A stretch of 64,000 nucleotides of DNA from Paraclostridium bifermentans. GTDB lineage: Bacteria > Bacillota > Clostridia > Peptostreptococcales > Peptostreptococcaceae. The stretch covers positions 1,922,001 through 1,986,000 of the forward strand of contig NZ_CP079737.1 in the NCBI RefSeq assembly GCF_019916025.1, read 5' to 3'. Positions within the stretch are counted from its first letter, which is position 1; each line of letters starts with the position of its first letter. Under the pieces are notes generated by a model, which was not told the DNA's origin, searched no databases, and saw only the letters and a list, made by a program, of their open reading frames with translations. Position numbers and translations under genes: made by a program. Positions 9,031 to 18,463 of the stretch are shown in pieces.

Positions 9031-9052
9031 TTGTATTAATCGCTTAATACAA
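9031..9052 (-). promoter_or_regulatory. Probable GntR/YtrA operator
   Basis: Perfect dyad TTGTATTAA-TCGC-TTAATACAA (9-bp arms, 4-bp centre), just upstream of the TTG start and just downstream of a TATATT -10-like sequence on the minus strand. The position fits steric repression by the adjacent GntR protein. Confidence 0.7.
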
Positions 9053-9171
9053 TAATATAGATTTTTACTTCAACATGCAACCTTTTTTTATAATATTTAA
9101 TAGTTTTTACTATTTATTCCATGTAAAATTTCGTTAAATATAATACATACTATACTAAAAGAGAGGTGAGA

Positions 9172-9657
9172 ATGTTGCCAACTATAGGCTATAGAAATAT
9201 AAAAACAGGAATAGCCGTATTCTTAAGCATAGTTATATATTCTCTGTTAGGTAGAACTGATTACTTCTATGTTTGTGTTGCAACTATATTATGTATGGGA
9301 AATACTATTGAAAGCTCTATAAATGCTGGCAAACATCGTATAATCGGTACTCTAATAGGCGGGCTATTTAGTGTGTTACTTATATGGTTAGTTAATTTCA
9401 CTTCAATAAAATATACAAATCCAATTTTGCTTGGTCTTGGAATATCTACTGTTATACATCTATGTAATATGTTCAAAGCTCAAGAAGCTTGTAGTTTAGG
9501 TTGTGTAGTATTTTTAAGTATAATGATAAATTACACTAATGAAAATGCTATTTCTTATGTTTTTTTAAGAACTTTCGATACTTTAATGGGTGTATTTATT
9601 GCCTTTTTAATAAATACAACTATAAAACCTTATGATACAAAAAATAATGAGGGTTAA
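9172..9657 (+). CDS. Aromatic acid exporter (ArAE/FUSC-like) membrane domain protein
   Basis: 161 residues with about four to five hydrophobic helices. The pattern GYRNIKTGIAVFLSIVIYSL ... GGLFSVLLIW ... RTFDTLMGVFIAFLIN is characteristic of the N-terminal membrane half of the ArAE_1/FUSC family. The usual C-terminal cytoplasmic domain is absent, as in several short clostridial members. I chose ATG at 9172 because AGAGGTGAG sits directly upstream; a GTG two codons earlier overlaps that site. A longer paralogue lies at 52274. The function is probably small organic anion efflux, but unproven. Confidence 0.75.
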   Translation: MLPTIGYRNIKTGIAVFLSIVIYSLLGRTDYFYVCVATILCMGNTIESSINAGKHRIIGTLIGGLFSVLLIWLVNFTSIKYTNPILLGLGISTVIHLCNMFKAQEACSLGCVVFLSIMINYTNENAISYVFLRTFDTLMGVFIAFLINTTIKPYDTKNNEG

Positions 9658-9675
9658 ACAACCCTCATTACTTTT
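9646..9675 (+). terminator. Rho-independent terminator
   Basis: Stem AATGAGGGTT / AACCCTCATT with a four-base loop then ACTTTTAATTT. It overlaps the last codons of the ArAE-like gene. Confidence 0.8.
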
Positions 9676-9683
9676 AATTTATA

Positions 9684-10493
9684 TTATGCTAATTCCTTAA
9701 CTTGTAAAACTTCTTCTTTTATAGTCTTTGTTACGCCACATTCTTCATTTGTGTATTTAGTTTCAAAGTTTGCAATCTCTTTTACATCATCATGTCCATT
9801 TTTCATCGCATAACTATAGTAAGCGCTCTTCATCATTTCTAAGTCATTTAAATGATCACCAAATACCATAGTTTCGTTATAATCTATATCAAACATATCT
9901 TGTACTTTTTTAATTGCAATCCCTTTATTTGTTCCAAAACTAGACATATCTAGCCAATATTTACCTGAAGGTGTTAATGTTACACCCTTTATATTAGCAT
10001 CTTTAAATATTGAATAACTATTAGTTTCAGCATCAGTTAAATCAAACATATTAACTTTAAATATTCCATCTTCTACATCTAATAATGAATCTACTTTTGT
10101 AACTGGCACATTCATAGGGAAAAGTATATTTAACTGTTTTAAAGCTTCTTCATCTTCTAAATATAGCCCCTTAGTCCCACATAACATAGGATATGCATTA
10201 TCTACTTCACGCCCAAGTTCTACCAATTGCTTTATGGTATCCTTTTCCAAGAACTTTGAATATATACATTCATCTTTATAATATATTCCTGTTCCATTTT
10301 CACAAATAAATAATATTTCATATTTATAATCATCAAATTGATAAGATATATCTAAATAGTTTCTTCCTGTAGATATAGCAAACATTACATCTTTTTCTTT
10401 TAAAGCATTTATAGTGTCTTTAAAATCTTTTGGAATTTCATGATTACTATTTAGTAATGTCCCATCCATATCCGTTGCTATTAATTTAACCAT
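9684..10493 (-). CDS. Cof-type HAD-superfamily phosphatase
   Basis: 269 residues. HAD motif I is DMDGTLL (residues 8-14), motif II is AISTGR near residue 60, and motif IV is GDHLNDLEMM near 218; the layout has the C2 cap typical of Cof/YidA sugar-phosphate phosphatases. These enzymes dephosphorylate sugar phosphates, flavin or PLP precursors with broad specificity. It stands alone between convergent and divergent neighbours, with an 11-bp-arm palindrome in its upstream region. Confidence 0.9.
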   Translation of the reverse strand: MVKLIATDMDGTLLNSNHEIPKDFKDTINALKEKDVMFAISTGRNYLDISYQFDDYKYEILFICENGTGIYYKDECIYSKFLEKDTIKQLVELGREVDNAYPMLCGTKGLYLEDEEALKQLNILFPMNVPVTKVDSLLDVEDGIFKVNMFDLTDAETNSYSIFKDANIKGVTLTPSGKYWLDMSSFGTNKGIAIKKVQDMFDIDYNETMVFGDHLNDLEMMKSAYYSYAMKNGHDDVKEIANFETKYTNEECGVTKTIKEEVLQVKELA

Positions 10494-10602
10494 CTAATCC
10501 CTCCTATTGTATAATAAACTTTATAAAAATCGCCGTTCACAATTTTTAATTTATATATTACTCTTATATTATACATAAAATCTACAAAAACTAAAAGTCA
10601 TG

Positions 10603-10627
10603 TACATAATATTATAAATATTATGTA
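10603..10627. promoter_or_regulatory. AT-rich palindrome between divergent genes
   Basis: Perfect inverted repeat TACATAATATT-ATA-AATATTATGTA, 11-bp arms, in the 190-bp divergent region between the HAD phosphatase (starts 10493, minus) and the methyltransferase (starts 10684, plus). It could be an operator; AT richness makes chance more likely than for a mixed sequence. Confidence 0.4.
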
Positions 10628-10683
10628 TAATGTTATTTATGTTTTGATTTTAAAATTTAACTAAATTTGAAAGAGGAAGTTTT

Positions 10684-11292
10684 ATGGATGAAAAATTTTA
10701 TGAAGATTTATTAAACATAAATACTATGGGTGAAAAACTTTGGGACTCTAGTGTTACCCACTACCACCCATATCAAGCTACGTCATATATCGCACTTGAT
10801 ATATTATTTAAAACATACACTATGGATAAAACAGATAATGTAGTTGATTTTGGATGCGGCAAAGGCAGACTTATATTCTATCTTAATAGTTTTTTCAAAT
10901 GTAATGCTACAGGTATAGAAATGGATGAAACTTATTATCAAGACTGTCTAATTAATAAAGAAAATTACTTAGACAAACATAAGCGACTTTCTAGTCAAAT
11001 AGATTTTAATTGCATTCTAGGTCAAGATTACCAAATTAAATCTGTAGAGAACAAATTCTATTTTTTCAATCCATTTTCAGTTACTATCTTTAGAAAAATA
11101 GTAAATAATATTTTAGATTCTTATGAAAAAACTCCAAGAGTAATAGATTTAATACTATATTATCCTTCAGAAGATTATATATATTTTCTAGAAAATAACA
11201 CTGGATTTTTACTTTATGAAGAGGTCAAACTTCATGGATTGTATGAAAAAGATTGTTGTGAAAGATTTTTAATTTATAGGATGTATGCGTAA
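10684..11292 (+). CDS. Class I SAM-dependent methyltransferase
   Basis: 202 residues. Methyltransferase motif I, VVDFGCGKGRLIFYL, lies near residue 57, followed by the acidic GIEMDE strand 2 motif; a Rossmann-fold methyltransferase. The motif-IV position reads YFFNPFSVTIFRKI, an NPF-type substitution for the usual DPP/NPPY. The N-terminus (SSVTHYHPYQATSY) resembles small clostridial proteins annotated only as SAM-dependent methyltransferases; the substrate is unknown. The RBS AGAGGAAG precedes the ATG and a terminator follows the stop directly. Confidence 0.8.
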   Translation: MDEKFYEDLLNINTMGEKLWDSSVTHYHPYQATSYIALDILFKTYTMDKTDNVVDFGCGKGRLIFYLNSFFKCNATGIEMDETYYQDCLINKENYLDKHKRLSSQIDFNCILGQDYQIKSVENKFYFFNPFSVTIFRKIVNNILDSYEKTPRVIDLILYYPSEDYIYFLENNTGFLLYEEVKLHGLYEKDCCERFLIYRMYA

Positions 11293-11322
11293 AAATAGCT
11301 GAAATTTATTCAGCTATTTTTT
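11292..11322 (+). terminator. Rho-independent terminator
   Basis: Stem AAAATAGCTGAA / TTCAGCTATTTT with a short loop and T-run, right after the methyltransferase stop. Confidence 0.85.
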
Positions 11323-11328
11323 GTTTAT

Positions 11329-13020
11329 TTATTTAATTAACTCCCAAGTATCATCACTTCCTGGAGTTGTGTTTGTCCACCATTTAGCTTTATATGTGTG
11401 CCCATTATATCTTACAAGCTCTCCTCCTTGGCAAACTAATCCTTCATAATAATCTATACTTCCATCTTCATTTGGAGTCACTATTTTTTTCCATGCTTGA
11501 GATTTATCTGGGTCCTCACCTTTTACCCACCATTTAGCTACATATTTTTCTCCTTTAAATATAACTGAATCTCCCTCTAGATATATTTTATTTGAATCAT
11601 ATGTATCTTGTGATGGATCTGGCTTTTCTTTAACTGTTATTGTTCTTGCTTTATTAGTTGTTAAGCCTTCGCTATCTGCTACAGAATAACTTATTTTGTA
11701 ATCTCCAACTTTAGTTGTATCAACTTTTCCTTCTACTTTTATCTTAGATGTTAAATCTCCATCTTCTCTATCTGAAGCACTTACCCCTTCTAATTCGTCA
11801 AACTTATCTCCTACATATATAGTTTTATTATCTATTCCATGTAGTGTAGGTGCTTGATTCTTTTGAGGATCTCCTGGTTCTGCACCCTCTCCAAAAGTTT
11901 TGTATATATCTGTAAACTGATATTGACTTGTTACTCCTTTATTAGTTTCTAACATAGCATCCCTATTCATTGACCAGAAAGATGTCATTCCTAATCCTTT
12001 TTCTATAGAATGATCTACAACTAATTTAGCCCAATCAGTTCCAAATATAGGGTGAGCTTCTCCTTCAAATCCAATAGACGAAGTTGTCCCTACTTTTTTA
12101 TATGCTTCACTATCTGTTAAAGATATATTTGCGTATTTTTTAAAGTACTGTTGTACTTGGTTTTTAGTATTATCAATAGCTCTTATAGAAGCTGTTCCAT
12201 AATTTTCACCTGGTAGTAAAGTTCCATTTCCATAGCACATAGTCATTATATTTACAAGTTCTACATCTACGCCTTGAGATAGATATGCCTCTAAAACATC
12301 AAGTTGAACTGATGTTAATCCACTTGGTAATACAGGTAATGTTAATACTACATCCACTCCTGTTTCATCTTGAACTTTTTTTATAGCTTTAGCATTTGTT
12401 ATATTTAAGGCTTTGCTTTGAGCTGCGCCTCCTTCAATATCCAAATCTATTCTTGTTAATCCATAACCATCTACAATTTCTTTATATGTATTGTATAAGA
12501 CATTTACATCTTGAGTTTGCTCCCAAAATGTAACCCCATTTAATCCACCAAACGCTAAAGTTACATCTCCTCCAATATCTCTTAATTCATTAATAGATTG
12601 TTTCATACCTTGATATTGTTTATTATCATTATTATTTTCATTTAAAACTGAGAATCCACCCCATCCCCATTTTACCTTATTATTTTCTATTCCACCTGTT
12701 GATTGTATAAAGCCTAAATTGAAAAATTTTACTCCAGTATCTTCAGCTATTTTTTTTAACTTCACAGTACCATTATTTGTAAATTCGGGTTTTGTTATCC
12801 ATGCAACCATATCAACATAAGGTGCGTTAACTTGAGTTGGCCACTCAATCCCTTGCCCTACTCCAAAATTAACACTCTTATTTGAATAGCTTATATTTGT
12901 AGCTTTATTTTCCTGCGCATTCACCTTTATTCCATCATACATTGAAATTCCTGATGCCATAACCATAGATACCATTAATGTGAGTACTATTTTTTTATTT
13001 AATTTTTTTAAGTGTTTCAT
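11329..13020 (-). CDS. Secreted GH18 chitinase (ChiC/ChiD-like) with DUF5011 and two CBM5/12 domains
   Basis: 563 residues. Signal peptide at 1-35 (KK start, hydrophobic core, cleavage near VNAQ). GH18 barrel about 50-370: SxGG-like strand TLAFGGLNG and catalytic RIDLDIEGG with Glu196 as presumed proton donor. The first Asp of DxxDxDxE is Thr189, as in some bacterial GH18 subfamilies. An Ig-like DUF5011 domain (about 390-460) and two C-terminal chitin-binding CBM5/12 modules with AKWW motifs follow. It starts 26 bases after the larger chitinase, with its own RBS (AAAGGGGAG), so it is in the same riboswitch-led operon. Role: extracellular hydrolysis of chitin or related GlcNAc polymers. Confidence 0.9.
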   Translation of the reverse strand: MKHLKKLNKKIVLTLMVSMVMASGISMYDGIKVNAQENKATNISYSNKSVNFGVGQGIEWPTQVNAPYVDMVAWITKPEFTNNGTVKLKKIAEDTGVKFFNLGFIQSTGGIENNKVKWGWGGFSVLNENNNDNKQYQGMKQSINELRDIGGDVTLAFGGLNGVTFWEQTQDVNVLYNTYKEIVDGYGLTRIDLDIEGGAAQSKALNITNAKAIKKVQDETGVDVVLTLPVLPSGLTSVQLDVLEAYLSQGVDVELVNIMTMCYGNGTLLPGENYGTASIRAIDNTKNQVQQYFKKYANISLTDSEAYKKVGTTSSIGFEGEAHPIFGTDWAKLVVDHSIEKGLGMTSFWSMNRDAMLETNKGVTSQYQFTDIYKTFGEGAEPGDPQKNQAPTLHGIDNKTIYVGDKFDELEGVSASDREDGDLTSKIKVEGKVDTTKVGDYKISYSVADSEGLTTNKARTITVKEKPDPSQDTYDSNKIYLEGDSVIFKGEKYVAKWWVKGEDPDKSQAWKKIVTPNEDGSIDYYEGLVCQGGELVRYNGHTYKAKWWTNTTPGSDDTWELIK

Positions 13021-13045
13021 ATTTATTCTCCCCTTTAATAATTAT

Positions 13046-15454
13046 TTATTTTATAAATTCCCAAGAAGCATCACTACCTGGAACTGTGTTTGTCCACCAT
13101 TTAGCCTTATATATGTGATTATTATATTTTACATACTCTCCACCATTACAAATCATACCTTCATGATAGTCTATAGTTCCGTCTTCATTTGGAGTTATTA
13201 CCTTTTCCCATGCTTGAGATTTGTCTGGTGCTTCTCCTTTTATCCACCATTTAGCTATATATTTTTCTCCTTTAAATATAACTGAGTCTCCTGCTAAGTA
13301 AATTTTATTTGGATCATATGTATCTTGTGATGGCTCTTCACCTTTTTTTACTACAGTTATAACTCTCTCTTTTTCTACTTTTGAACCTTTGCTGTCCTCA
13401 ACTGAATAAACTAACTTATAACTTCCCTCTTTATTCATATCCACAGAACCAGTAACATTTATTTTATTTGTTATATCTCCGTCTTCATTATCCGTAGCTG
13501 TTACCCCTGATAATTTATCAAATGAATCTCCTACATGTATAGTCTTATTGTCTACGCCATGTAGCATTGGAGCTTGATTTCCTGGAGGTTTCACTTCTGA
13601 ATCATCTAAAATTGATTGTCTATACATGTCTATACCATGATCTGACATGCGTTGAACAATATCTATTCCTGATATATTCGCATCTCCCTTTAATTTAAAA
13701 GTATATGTTTTTCCAGGTTCTATATTTTTACCTTCCCAAACAGACTGTAAATCTACGATTGTATAGCCATCTTCATAAGTAACATTTCCAGCCATATGAT
13801 CACCTGATTTTAAAGCTTTATCACTTTTTATATATAATTTAGGAGCTTTTATAGTTTCAGCACCTTTTTCTACTGATGCTAAAACATCCTGCGACTCTTC
13901 TAATACTTCATTATTTTTTATAGTTATCTCATATCCATTTTTATCTTCACCCCATTGTTCTTCATATGGGCTTATTGATGTTTTAATATCTAATTTTGAA
14001 AAAGTTATTTCATTTTGTGGTAATTTTTCACTTCCGAAAAGTCCTTCTTTGGATGCTTTTGTCAACTCATCTCTCTTACTTGAATCTGTTTTAGCATCTT
14101 GAGATGCCATCCATCCTATCATTCCTCCAAGGTTATTTTCATTTACATATTTTGTTTTTTCTGTTATTGATTTTATATTATCGTATGTAAAAAGTTTTCC
14201 TGTACTTTCATCATAAAGATACGGTGCTTTTGCTGTATCATCCCAATATTCTTTTAGTCCTGGATACTTTGATTTTAATTTATCTAAACTTCTGTATGAC
14301 CATACTCCACTCATACGTCCACCATCTCCTGATGCTAATGGAGCTTCATTTACCGCTCCTCTTGATGGTGTCTGATCTGCATCTTTTGTAGTTATTGAAG
14401 CCTTGTTAAAAATTCCTGGCAAAGAATTGTTGCTACCCTTTTCAACTTTATCCCAGCCTCTAGTATAATAAGCTGCTCCTATTACAATTTTATCTTTTTC
14501 AGCACCTTTATCTACTAGGTAGTCAACAGTTTCATCTATTGATAAGTTATTACCCTTTATAGGGTCATTTTCATTTGGGTAAAGTGCTGTTTGGTGTCCA
14601 CTATATTCATCCCATGCGCCCCTCATGTCATAAGTCATTATATTTGCAAAATTTACAATGTTAAAAAGATTTTTAACATCTATACCTAAATCGACTTTAC
14701 TCTTAGGTGCAGGTATTGCTACAGAAAGTTCATACCCTTTATTTAGTTCATTACCTTGCTTATCAAGTTCTGTTCTGAATTCTTGTAGAAGTTTTATGTA
14801 ATTTTCCTTGTCTGCTTTAGTTGCATTAGGTGTACCTTCATCATTTTTATTATCTACTAAATCAGGTTGTCTAACATCACATGGATATTCCCAGTCAATA
14901 TCTACAAAATCCATATTTGTATACTCAATAAATTTCAGTACATTTTTTACTAATTTTGCTCTTTTATCTGGATTTGAGGCTACCTCAGAAAAGTCACCTG
15001 ATTTTGACCATCCTCCAAGAGATACTCCTATTTTTAAATTTGGATTTTTTACTTTTAATTCTTGAAATGCACTCAATACACCAGCATTGGCAGCTCCCCA
15101 CTGAACACCATCTTGACCTACAGGTGCTCCAACAGCAGCATCTTTATCTGTAAATTTCAAATTACCATTTGAATCAAAATCTAAAAAAGCAAAATTCAAA
15201 TGAGTTAATTTATCTGCTGGTATATCCTTTGGATAAAAGTTTTCCTGTCCTCCCCAAATTGACCAGTCTCCATAATACATAACATTTCTTTTTTGATTAT
15301 GGTTAACTGTGCTTTTAGAATGATTTGACGTTTGTTCCTGTGCATTTGCAATTATGCTATCACTTGAATATAATCCTTGTGTTATAATCATAGACATCAT
15401 TATAGCTACTAGCACTTTACTTCTACGTTCCCTTAATCTTTTTAAATTTTTCAT
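13046..15454 (-). CDS. Secreted GH18 chitinase with DUF5011 and two CBM5/12 modules
   Basis: 802 residues from the ATG at 15454. A GTG eight codons earlier would place the RBS GGAGGG inside the gene, so I reject it. Signal peptide about 1-38. GH18 domain about 55-465 with SLGGWS and the full catalytic motif DFVDIDWEYP (182-191, Glu189). A beta-sandwich linker region (about 480-625) is followed by DUF5011 (about 635-710) and two CBM5/12 modules with AKWWIKG and AKWWTNT. The C-terminal half is closely similar to that of the downstream chitinase, so the two share a domain set by duplication. Expression is expected to be set by the upstream c-di-GMP-I riboswitch. Confidence 0.93.
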   Translation of the reverse strand: MKNLKRLRERRSKVLVAIMMSMIITQGLYSSDSIIANAQEQTSNHSKSTVNHNQKRNVMYYGDWSIWGGQENFYPKDIPADKLTHLNFAFLDFDSNGNLKFTDKDAAVGAPVGQDGVQWGAANAGVLSAFQELKVKNPNLKIGVSLGGWSKSGDFSEVASNPDKRAKLVKNVLKFIEYTNMDFVDIDWEYPCDVRQPDLVDNKNDEGTPNATKADKENYIKLLQEFRTELDKQGNELNKGYELSVAIPAPKSKVDLGIDVKNLFNIVNFANIMTYDMRGAWDEYSGHQTALYPNENDPIKGNNLSIDETVDYLVDKGAEKDKIVIGAAYYTRGWDKVEKGSNNSLPGIFNKASITTKDADQTPSRGAVNEAPLASGDGGRMSGVWSYRSLDKLKSKYPGLKEYWDDTAKAPYLYDESTGKLFTYDNIKSITEKTKYVNENNLGGMIGWMASQDAKTDSSKRDELTKASKEGLFGSEKLPQNEITFSKLDIKTSISPYEEQWGEDKNGYEITIKNNEVLEESQDVLASVEKGAETIKAPKLYIKSDKALKSGDHMAGNVTYEDGYTIVDLQSVWEGKNIEPGKTYTFKLKGDANISGIDIVQRMSDHGIDMYRQSILDDSEVKPPGNQAPMLHGVDNKTIHVGDSFDKLSGVTATDNEDGDITNKINVTGSVDMNKEGSYKLVYSVEDSKGSKVEKERVITVVKKGEEPSQDTYDPNKIYLAGDSVIFKGEKYIAKWWIKGEAPDKSQAWEKVITPNEDGTIDYHEGMICNGGEYVKYNNHIYKAKWWTNTVPGSDASWEFIK

Positions 15455-15556
15455 TCTTTCCCTCCAATTGGGCTGCACTAGGTTAATCTTGATATAAAAA
15501 CTAGACGCTTATAATCTCACACTCTTATGCATCTTATTAACTTTTGTTTTTTCCTT

Positions 15557-15588
15557 AACAAAAAAAACTACTCCTAAAGAGTAGTTTA
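15557..15588 (-). terminator. Riboswitch expression-platform terminator
   Basis: On the minus strand: AAACTACTC-TTTAG-GAGTAGTTT followed by TTTTTG, a strong intrinsic terminator about 60 bases after the aptamer and 100 bases before the chitinase start. The segment AAAGAGTA just after the aptamer is complementary to TACTCTTT in this hairpin's 5' arm and loop, so it can act as antiterminator. Confidence 0.85.
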
Positions 15589-15647
15589 ATGGTATAGTTA
15601 ATAAGACATATAATAATGCCGTATAAAAACAAAAAGTATGTATACTC

Positions 15648-15732
15648 TTTGGCAACTGGCTGGCATAATATGTCTAAACATACCTTAGCCCCTATAGCTT
15701 TGCGTCATTAGATTTCCCTAATTTTGCCTATT
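15648..15732 (-). promoter_or_regulatory. Cyclic di-GMP-I (GEMM-I) riboswitch aptamer
   Basis: Read on the minus strand, the aptamer has P1 GGCAA / TTGCC closing the element, a P2 hairpin ATTAG-GGAAA-CTAAT-type with a GNRA-like loop, the near-invariant GACGCAAAGC core, then CTAAGGTATG...CATATTATGCCAGCC forming P3 with its tetraloop-receptor side. These are the hallmark c-di-GMP-I features. It precedes a terminator and then the two-chitinase operon. In clostridia this class usually controls motility and surface genes; here it links the second messenger to chitin degradation. On/off direction is discussed in the findings. Confidence 0.9.
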
Positions 15733-15742
15733 AAATTTTTTC

Positions 15743-15782
15743 AAACAGATAATATTCACTATTTAGTGATTATTATCTGTTT
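15743..15782 (-). other. Hairpin at the 5' end of the riboswitch leader
   Basis: Eighteen-base arms (AAACAGATAATAATCACT with AGTGAATATTATCTGTTT, one mismatch). It sits between the promoter start region and the aptamer. It may stabilise the 5' end of the leader; it could alternatively terminate the upstream lipoprotein transcript, though the T-run after it is poor. Confidence 0.55.
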
Positions 15783-15793
15783 AATTCACTGTA

Positions 15794-15822
15794 ATTATAG
15801 CAGACATTTTTCTGATACACAA
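15794..15822 (-). promoter_or_regulatory. Sigma-A-type promoter of the chitinase operon
   Basis: On the minus strand TTGTGT, 17-bp spacer, TATAAT. It is placed so that transcription would begin near 15787, just before the leader hairpin and the riboswitch. Confidence 0.7.
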
Positions 15823-15833
15823 CATAATTTTTA

Positions 15834-16508
15834 TTATTTGTTATTCTTATTTTTTCTTCTTTTAAGGATAAATATTGCTAATCCTATAATTAATACTATT
15901 CCTAAAATAGATATTATCATTATATTTTGTACATTTGGAATTTTTGCTTTTACATGTATGTTTTCTAGATTTGATAAGTTTAAATTCCAATTATAGTTAT
16001 ATATTCCGTCTTTCTTTGAGTTTGAATTAGCATTTGATTCTACTAGTTCTATCGGTGTATTTAAATTAAAATTCAAATCAAATCCTGATCCAAATAAATT
16101 TAGCATTCCCATTTCTTCTTTACTCATATTTTTGCTTATATAGTCTTTTAATTTTATATTTATATCGTATGTGTTAGATAAAAAACTATCTTCTTTTTTT
16201 ACACTTACTAAATCTCCAAACTTTTCTATTCCCTTACTATTGTTTTGTTTTAAGTCGGCAATATTTCCTAAGTTTTCAGTTATTTTATATCCTGTTTTTC
16301 CTGATTCTTCTATTTTCTCAACATTATCATAATTTGATTTTAATTCTTGCTCATTTATGCCATCCATTAAATAGTCACTACTTAGAATTTGTGCTGTAAC
16401 ACTTGCATTTCCTTTTTTATCTATATTAAGGGTTATATCTGAATTTACACATCCAGTTAGCATAAATATAGATACAATCATACATATAGAAATAAATATT
16501 TTTTTCAT
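15834..16508 (-). CDS. LppM-like membrane-anchored lipoprotein
   Basis: 224 residues. Lipoprotein signal with lipobox LTGC at about residues 17-20. The following domain (VNSDITLNIDKKGNASVTAQ) is the start pattern of LppM/DUF3153-type proteins. A C-terminal transmembrane helix (about 192-214) and a Lys/Arg tail (KRRKNKNNK) give a second anchor. It is monocistronic, upstream of the chitinase riboswitch but reading in the same direction. The function is unknown in clostridia. Confidence 0.75.
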   Translation of the reverse strand: MKKIFISICMIVSIFMLTGCVNSDITLNIDKKGNASVTAQILSSDYLMDGINEQELKSNYDNVEKIEESGKTGYKITENLGNIADLKQNNSKGIEKFGDLVSVKKEDSFLSNTYDINIKLKDYISKNMSKEEMGMLNLFGSGFDLNFNLNTPIELVESNANSNSKKDGIYNYNWNLNLSNLENIHVKAKIPNVQNIMIISILGIVLIIGLAIFILKRRKNKNNK

Positions 16509-16628
16509 ATGACTTCCTCCAAACTTTAATTTATATAACTATATTAACATATTGTGTAAAAAAATATTTATTTCTACATATAAAGTTTCTTATTTTATAT
16601 AGTTAAATATACTTTATTAAATAAAAAT

Positions 16629-16666
16629 AAAAATATAGCCTACTAAACGTAGACTATATTTTTTTA
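16629..16666 (-). terminator. Terminator after first hcp
   Basis: Stem AAATATAG-CTAC / GTAG-CTATATTT with one internal mismatch, directly after the hcp stop at 16667. Confidence 0.7.
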
Positions 16667-18394
16667 TTATCCTAAGAACATTTTTAAATCATCTTCAACG
16701 TTTGTTATTCCACCTATTCCAAAGTTTTCAACTAATACTTTAGCTACATTTGGTGATAAGAACGCTGGTAATGTTGGTCCTAAATGTATATTTTTCACCC
16801 CTAGGTATAATAGTGATAATAATACTATTACTGCCTTTTGTTCATACCATGCTATATTAAACGCTATTGGTAATTCATTTATATCTTGTAATTCAAATAC
16901 TTCTTTAAGTTTTAATGCAATAAGTGCTAGTGAGTATGAGTCATTACATTGTCCTGCATCTAATACTCTAGGTATTCCATTTATATCTCCTAAGTTTAAC
17001 TTATTATACTTATATTTTGCACATCCTGCAGTTAAAATTACTGTATCTTTTGGTAGTGCCTCTGCAAATTCTGTATAGTAATTTCTTGATTTAGCTCTTC
17101 CGTCACATCCTGCCATAACGAAGAATTTCTTTATTGCTCCGCTTTTAACTGCATCTACTACTGCATCTGCTAATGCAAATACTTGGTTATGTGCGAATCC
17201 TCCAACTATTTCTCCTCTTTCTATTTCTGTAGGAGGTTGACAGTTTTTAGCTTGTTCTATTATTTCTGAGAAATCTTTATCATCTTCACTATTACCTTTT
17301 ATATGCTTAACTCCTGCAAATCCCGCAGCTCCTGTAGTGTATATTCTATCTTTATAACTATCTTTTGGTGGTACTATACAGTTTGTAGTCATTAATATTG
17401 GTCCGTTAAAACTTTCAAACTCTTCTTTTTGTTTCCACCAAGCATTTCCGTAATTTCCTGCAAAGTGAGAATATTTTTTAAATGCTGGATAGTAGTGTGC
17501 TGGAAGCATTTCTGAGTGAGTATATACATCTACTCCAGTTCCTTCTGTTTGTTTTAATAATAATTCTAAATCTTTTAAATCATGTCCTGATATAAGTATT
17601 CCTGGGTTATTTCTAACTCCTATATCAACCTTAGTTATTTCTGGGTGTCCATAAGTTCCTGTATTTGCGCTATCAAGTAAAGCCATTCCGTCTACTCCAA
17701 CTTTACCAGTTTCTAAAGTTAATCCTATTAACTCATCTACACTTAAGCTATCATCTAAAGTTTTAGCTAAAGTTGCTTGCATAAAAGCATTTATTTTTTC
17801 ATCATCATATCCTAATGCATTAGCATGCTTCATATATGCTGATAATCCTTTTAATCCATATATTATTAATTCTCTTAAACTTCTTATATCTTCATCTTTA
17901 GTTGCTAAAACTCCAACTTCAGTTGACTTTTCATCTAATAATTTATTTATATCATCATTTGTTAACTCTTTTCCACTTCCTAATATTGCATCTTTAATTT
18001 TACTTAATATACTTACCTTAACATCCATTTCTTCATTCGAGTTTGCATTCCATAATGCAGCTTCTGATAAATTAGACTTATTACTTAATTGCGATAATAA
18101 ATCTTCTTTTGTTTTTAATGTTTCTTTTACTCTTGCATAAAATACTTCATCATCGAAGTTAGCATTTGTTATAGTAGTAAATAAATTTATAGTTATTAAA
18201 TGGTTTACATTGTTACTTACTTTTTTACCTTCTTTTCTAAGTCTCGTTGTAACCTCTGATAATCCCTTCGTTGTATATATTAAAAGATCTTGCATTCTAG
18301 CTAAATCTGGTGATTTTCCACAGACTCCAAATTTTGTACATCCTGTACACCCAGCTGTTTCTTGACATTGAAAACAAAACATTTTATTTTCCAT
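16667..18394 (-). CDS. hcp: Hybrid cluster protein (hydroxylamine reductase), copy 1
   Basis: 575 residues. The N-terminal Cys motif CFQC...C...C (CX2CX8CX5C, plus one extra Cys) binds the [4Fe-4S] cluster of class I Hcp. Hybrid-cluster ligands are in the [30 protein letters not shown] and DAGQCNDSY blocks. Family role: NO reductase / hydroxylamine reductase in nitrosative stress defence. A GTAAC-N4-GTTAC palindrome lies 70 bases upstream. It carries a segment of about 30 residues ([20 protein letters not shown] onwards) missing in copy 3, yet its last two-thirds are almost identical at DNA level to copy 3. Confidence 0.95.
   Translation of the reverse strand: MENKMFCFQCQETAGCTGCTKFGVCGKSPDLARMQDLLIYTTKGLSEVTTRLRKEGKKVSNNVNHLITINLFTTITNANFDDEVFYARVKETLKTKEDLLSQLSNKSNLSEAALWNANSNEEMDVKVSILSKIKDAILGSGKELTNDDINKLLDEKSTEVGVLATKDEDIRSLRELIIYGLKGLSAYMKHANALGYDDEKINAFMQATLAKTLDDSLSVDELIGLTLETGKVGVDGMALLDSANTGTYGHPEITKVDIGVRNNPGILISGHDLKDLELLLKQTEGTGVDVYTHSEMLPAHYYPAFKKYSHFAGNYGNAWWKQKEEFESFNGPILMTTNCIVPPKDSYKDRIYTTGAAGFAGVKHIKGNSEDDKDFSEIIEQAKNCQPPTEIERGEIVGGFAHNQVFALADAVVDAVKSGAIKKFFVMAGCDGRAKSRNYYTEFAEALPKDTVILTAGCAKYKYNKLNLGDINGIPRVLDAGQCNDSYSLALIALKLKEVFELQDINELPIAFNIAWYEQKAVIVLLSLLYLGVKNIHLGPTLPAFLSPNVAKVLVENFGIGGITNVEDDLKMFLG
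16670..17747 (-). repeat. Near-identical 1.08-kb tract shared with the third hcp
   Basis: By eye this segment differs from 21671-22748 at about seven bases, all single substitutions. Immediately upstream the two genes diverge sharply. The pattern of a homogenised 3' part and a diverged 5' part suggests gene conversion or a recent partial duplication. Confidence 0.85.
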
Positions 18395-18463
18395 AATAGT
18401 TCCTCCAATTTTATAAATGTTTATTTTATATACACATTATATAGTTTAATTTATTTTGAATCT

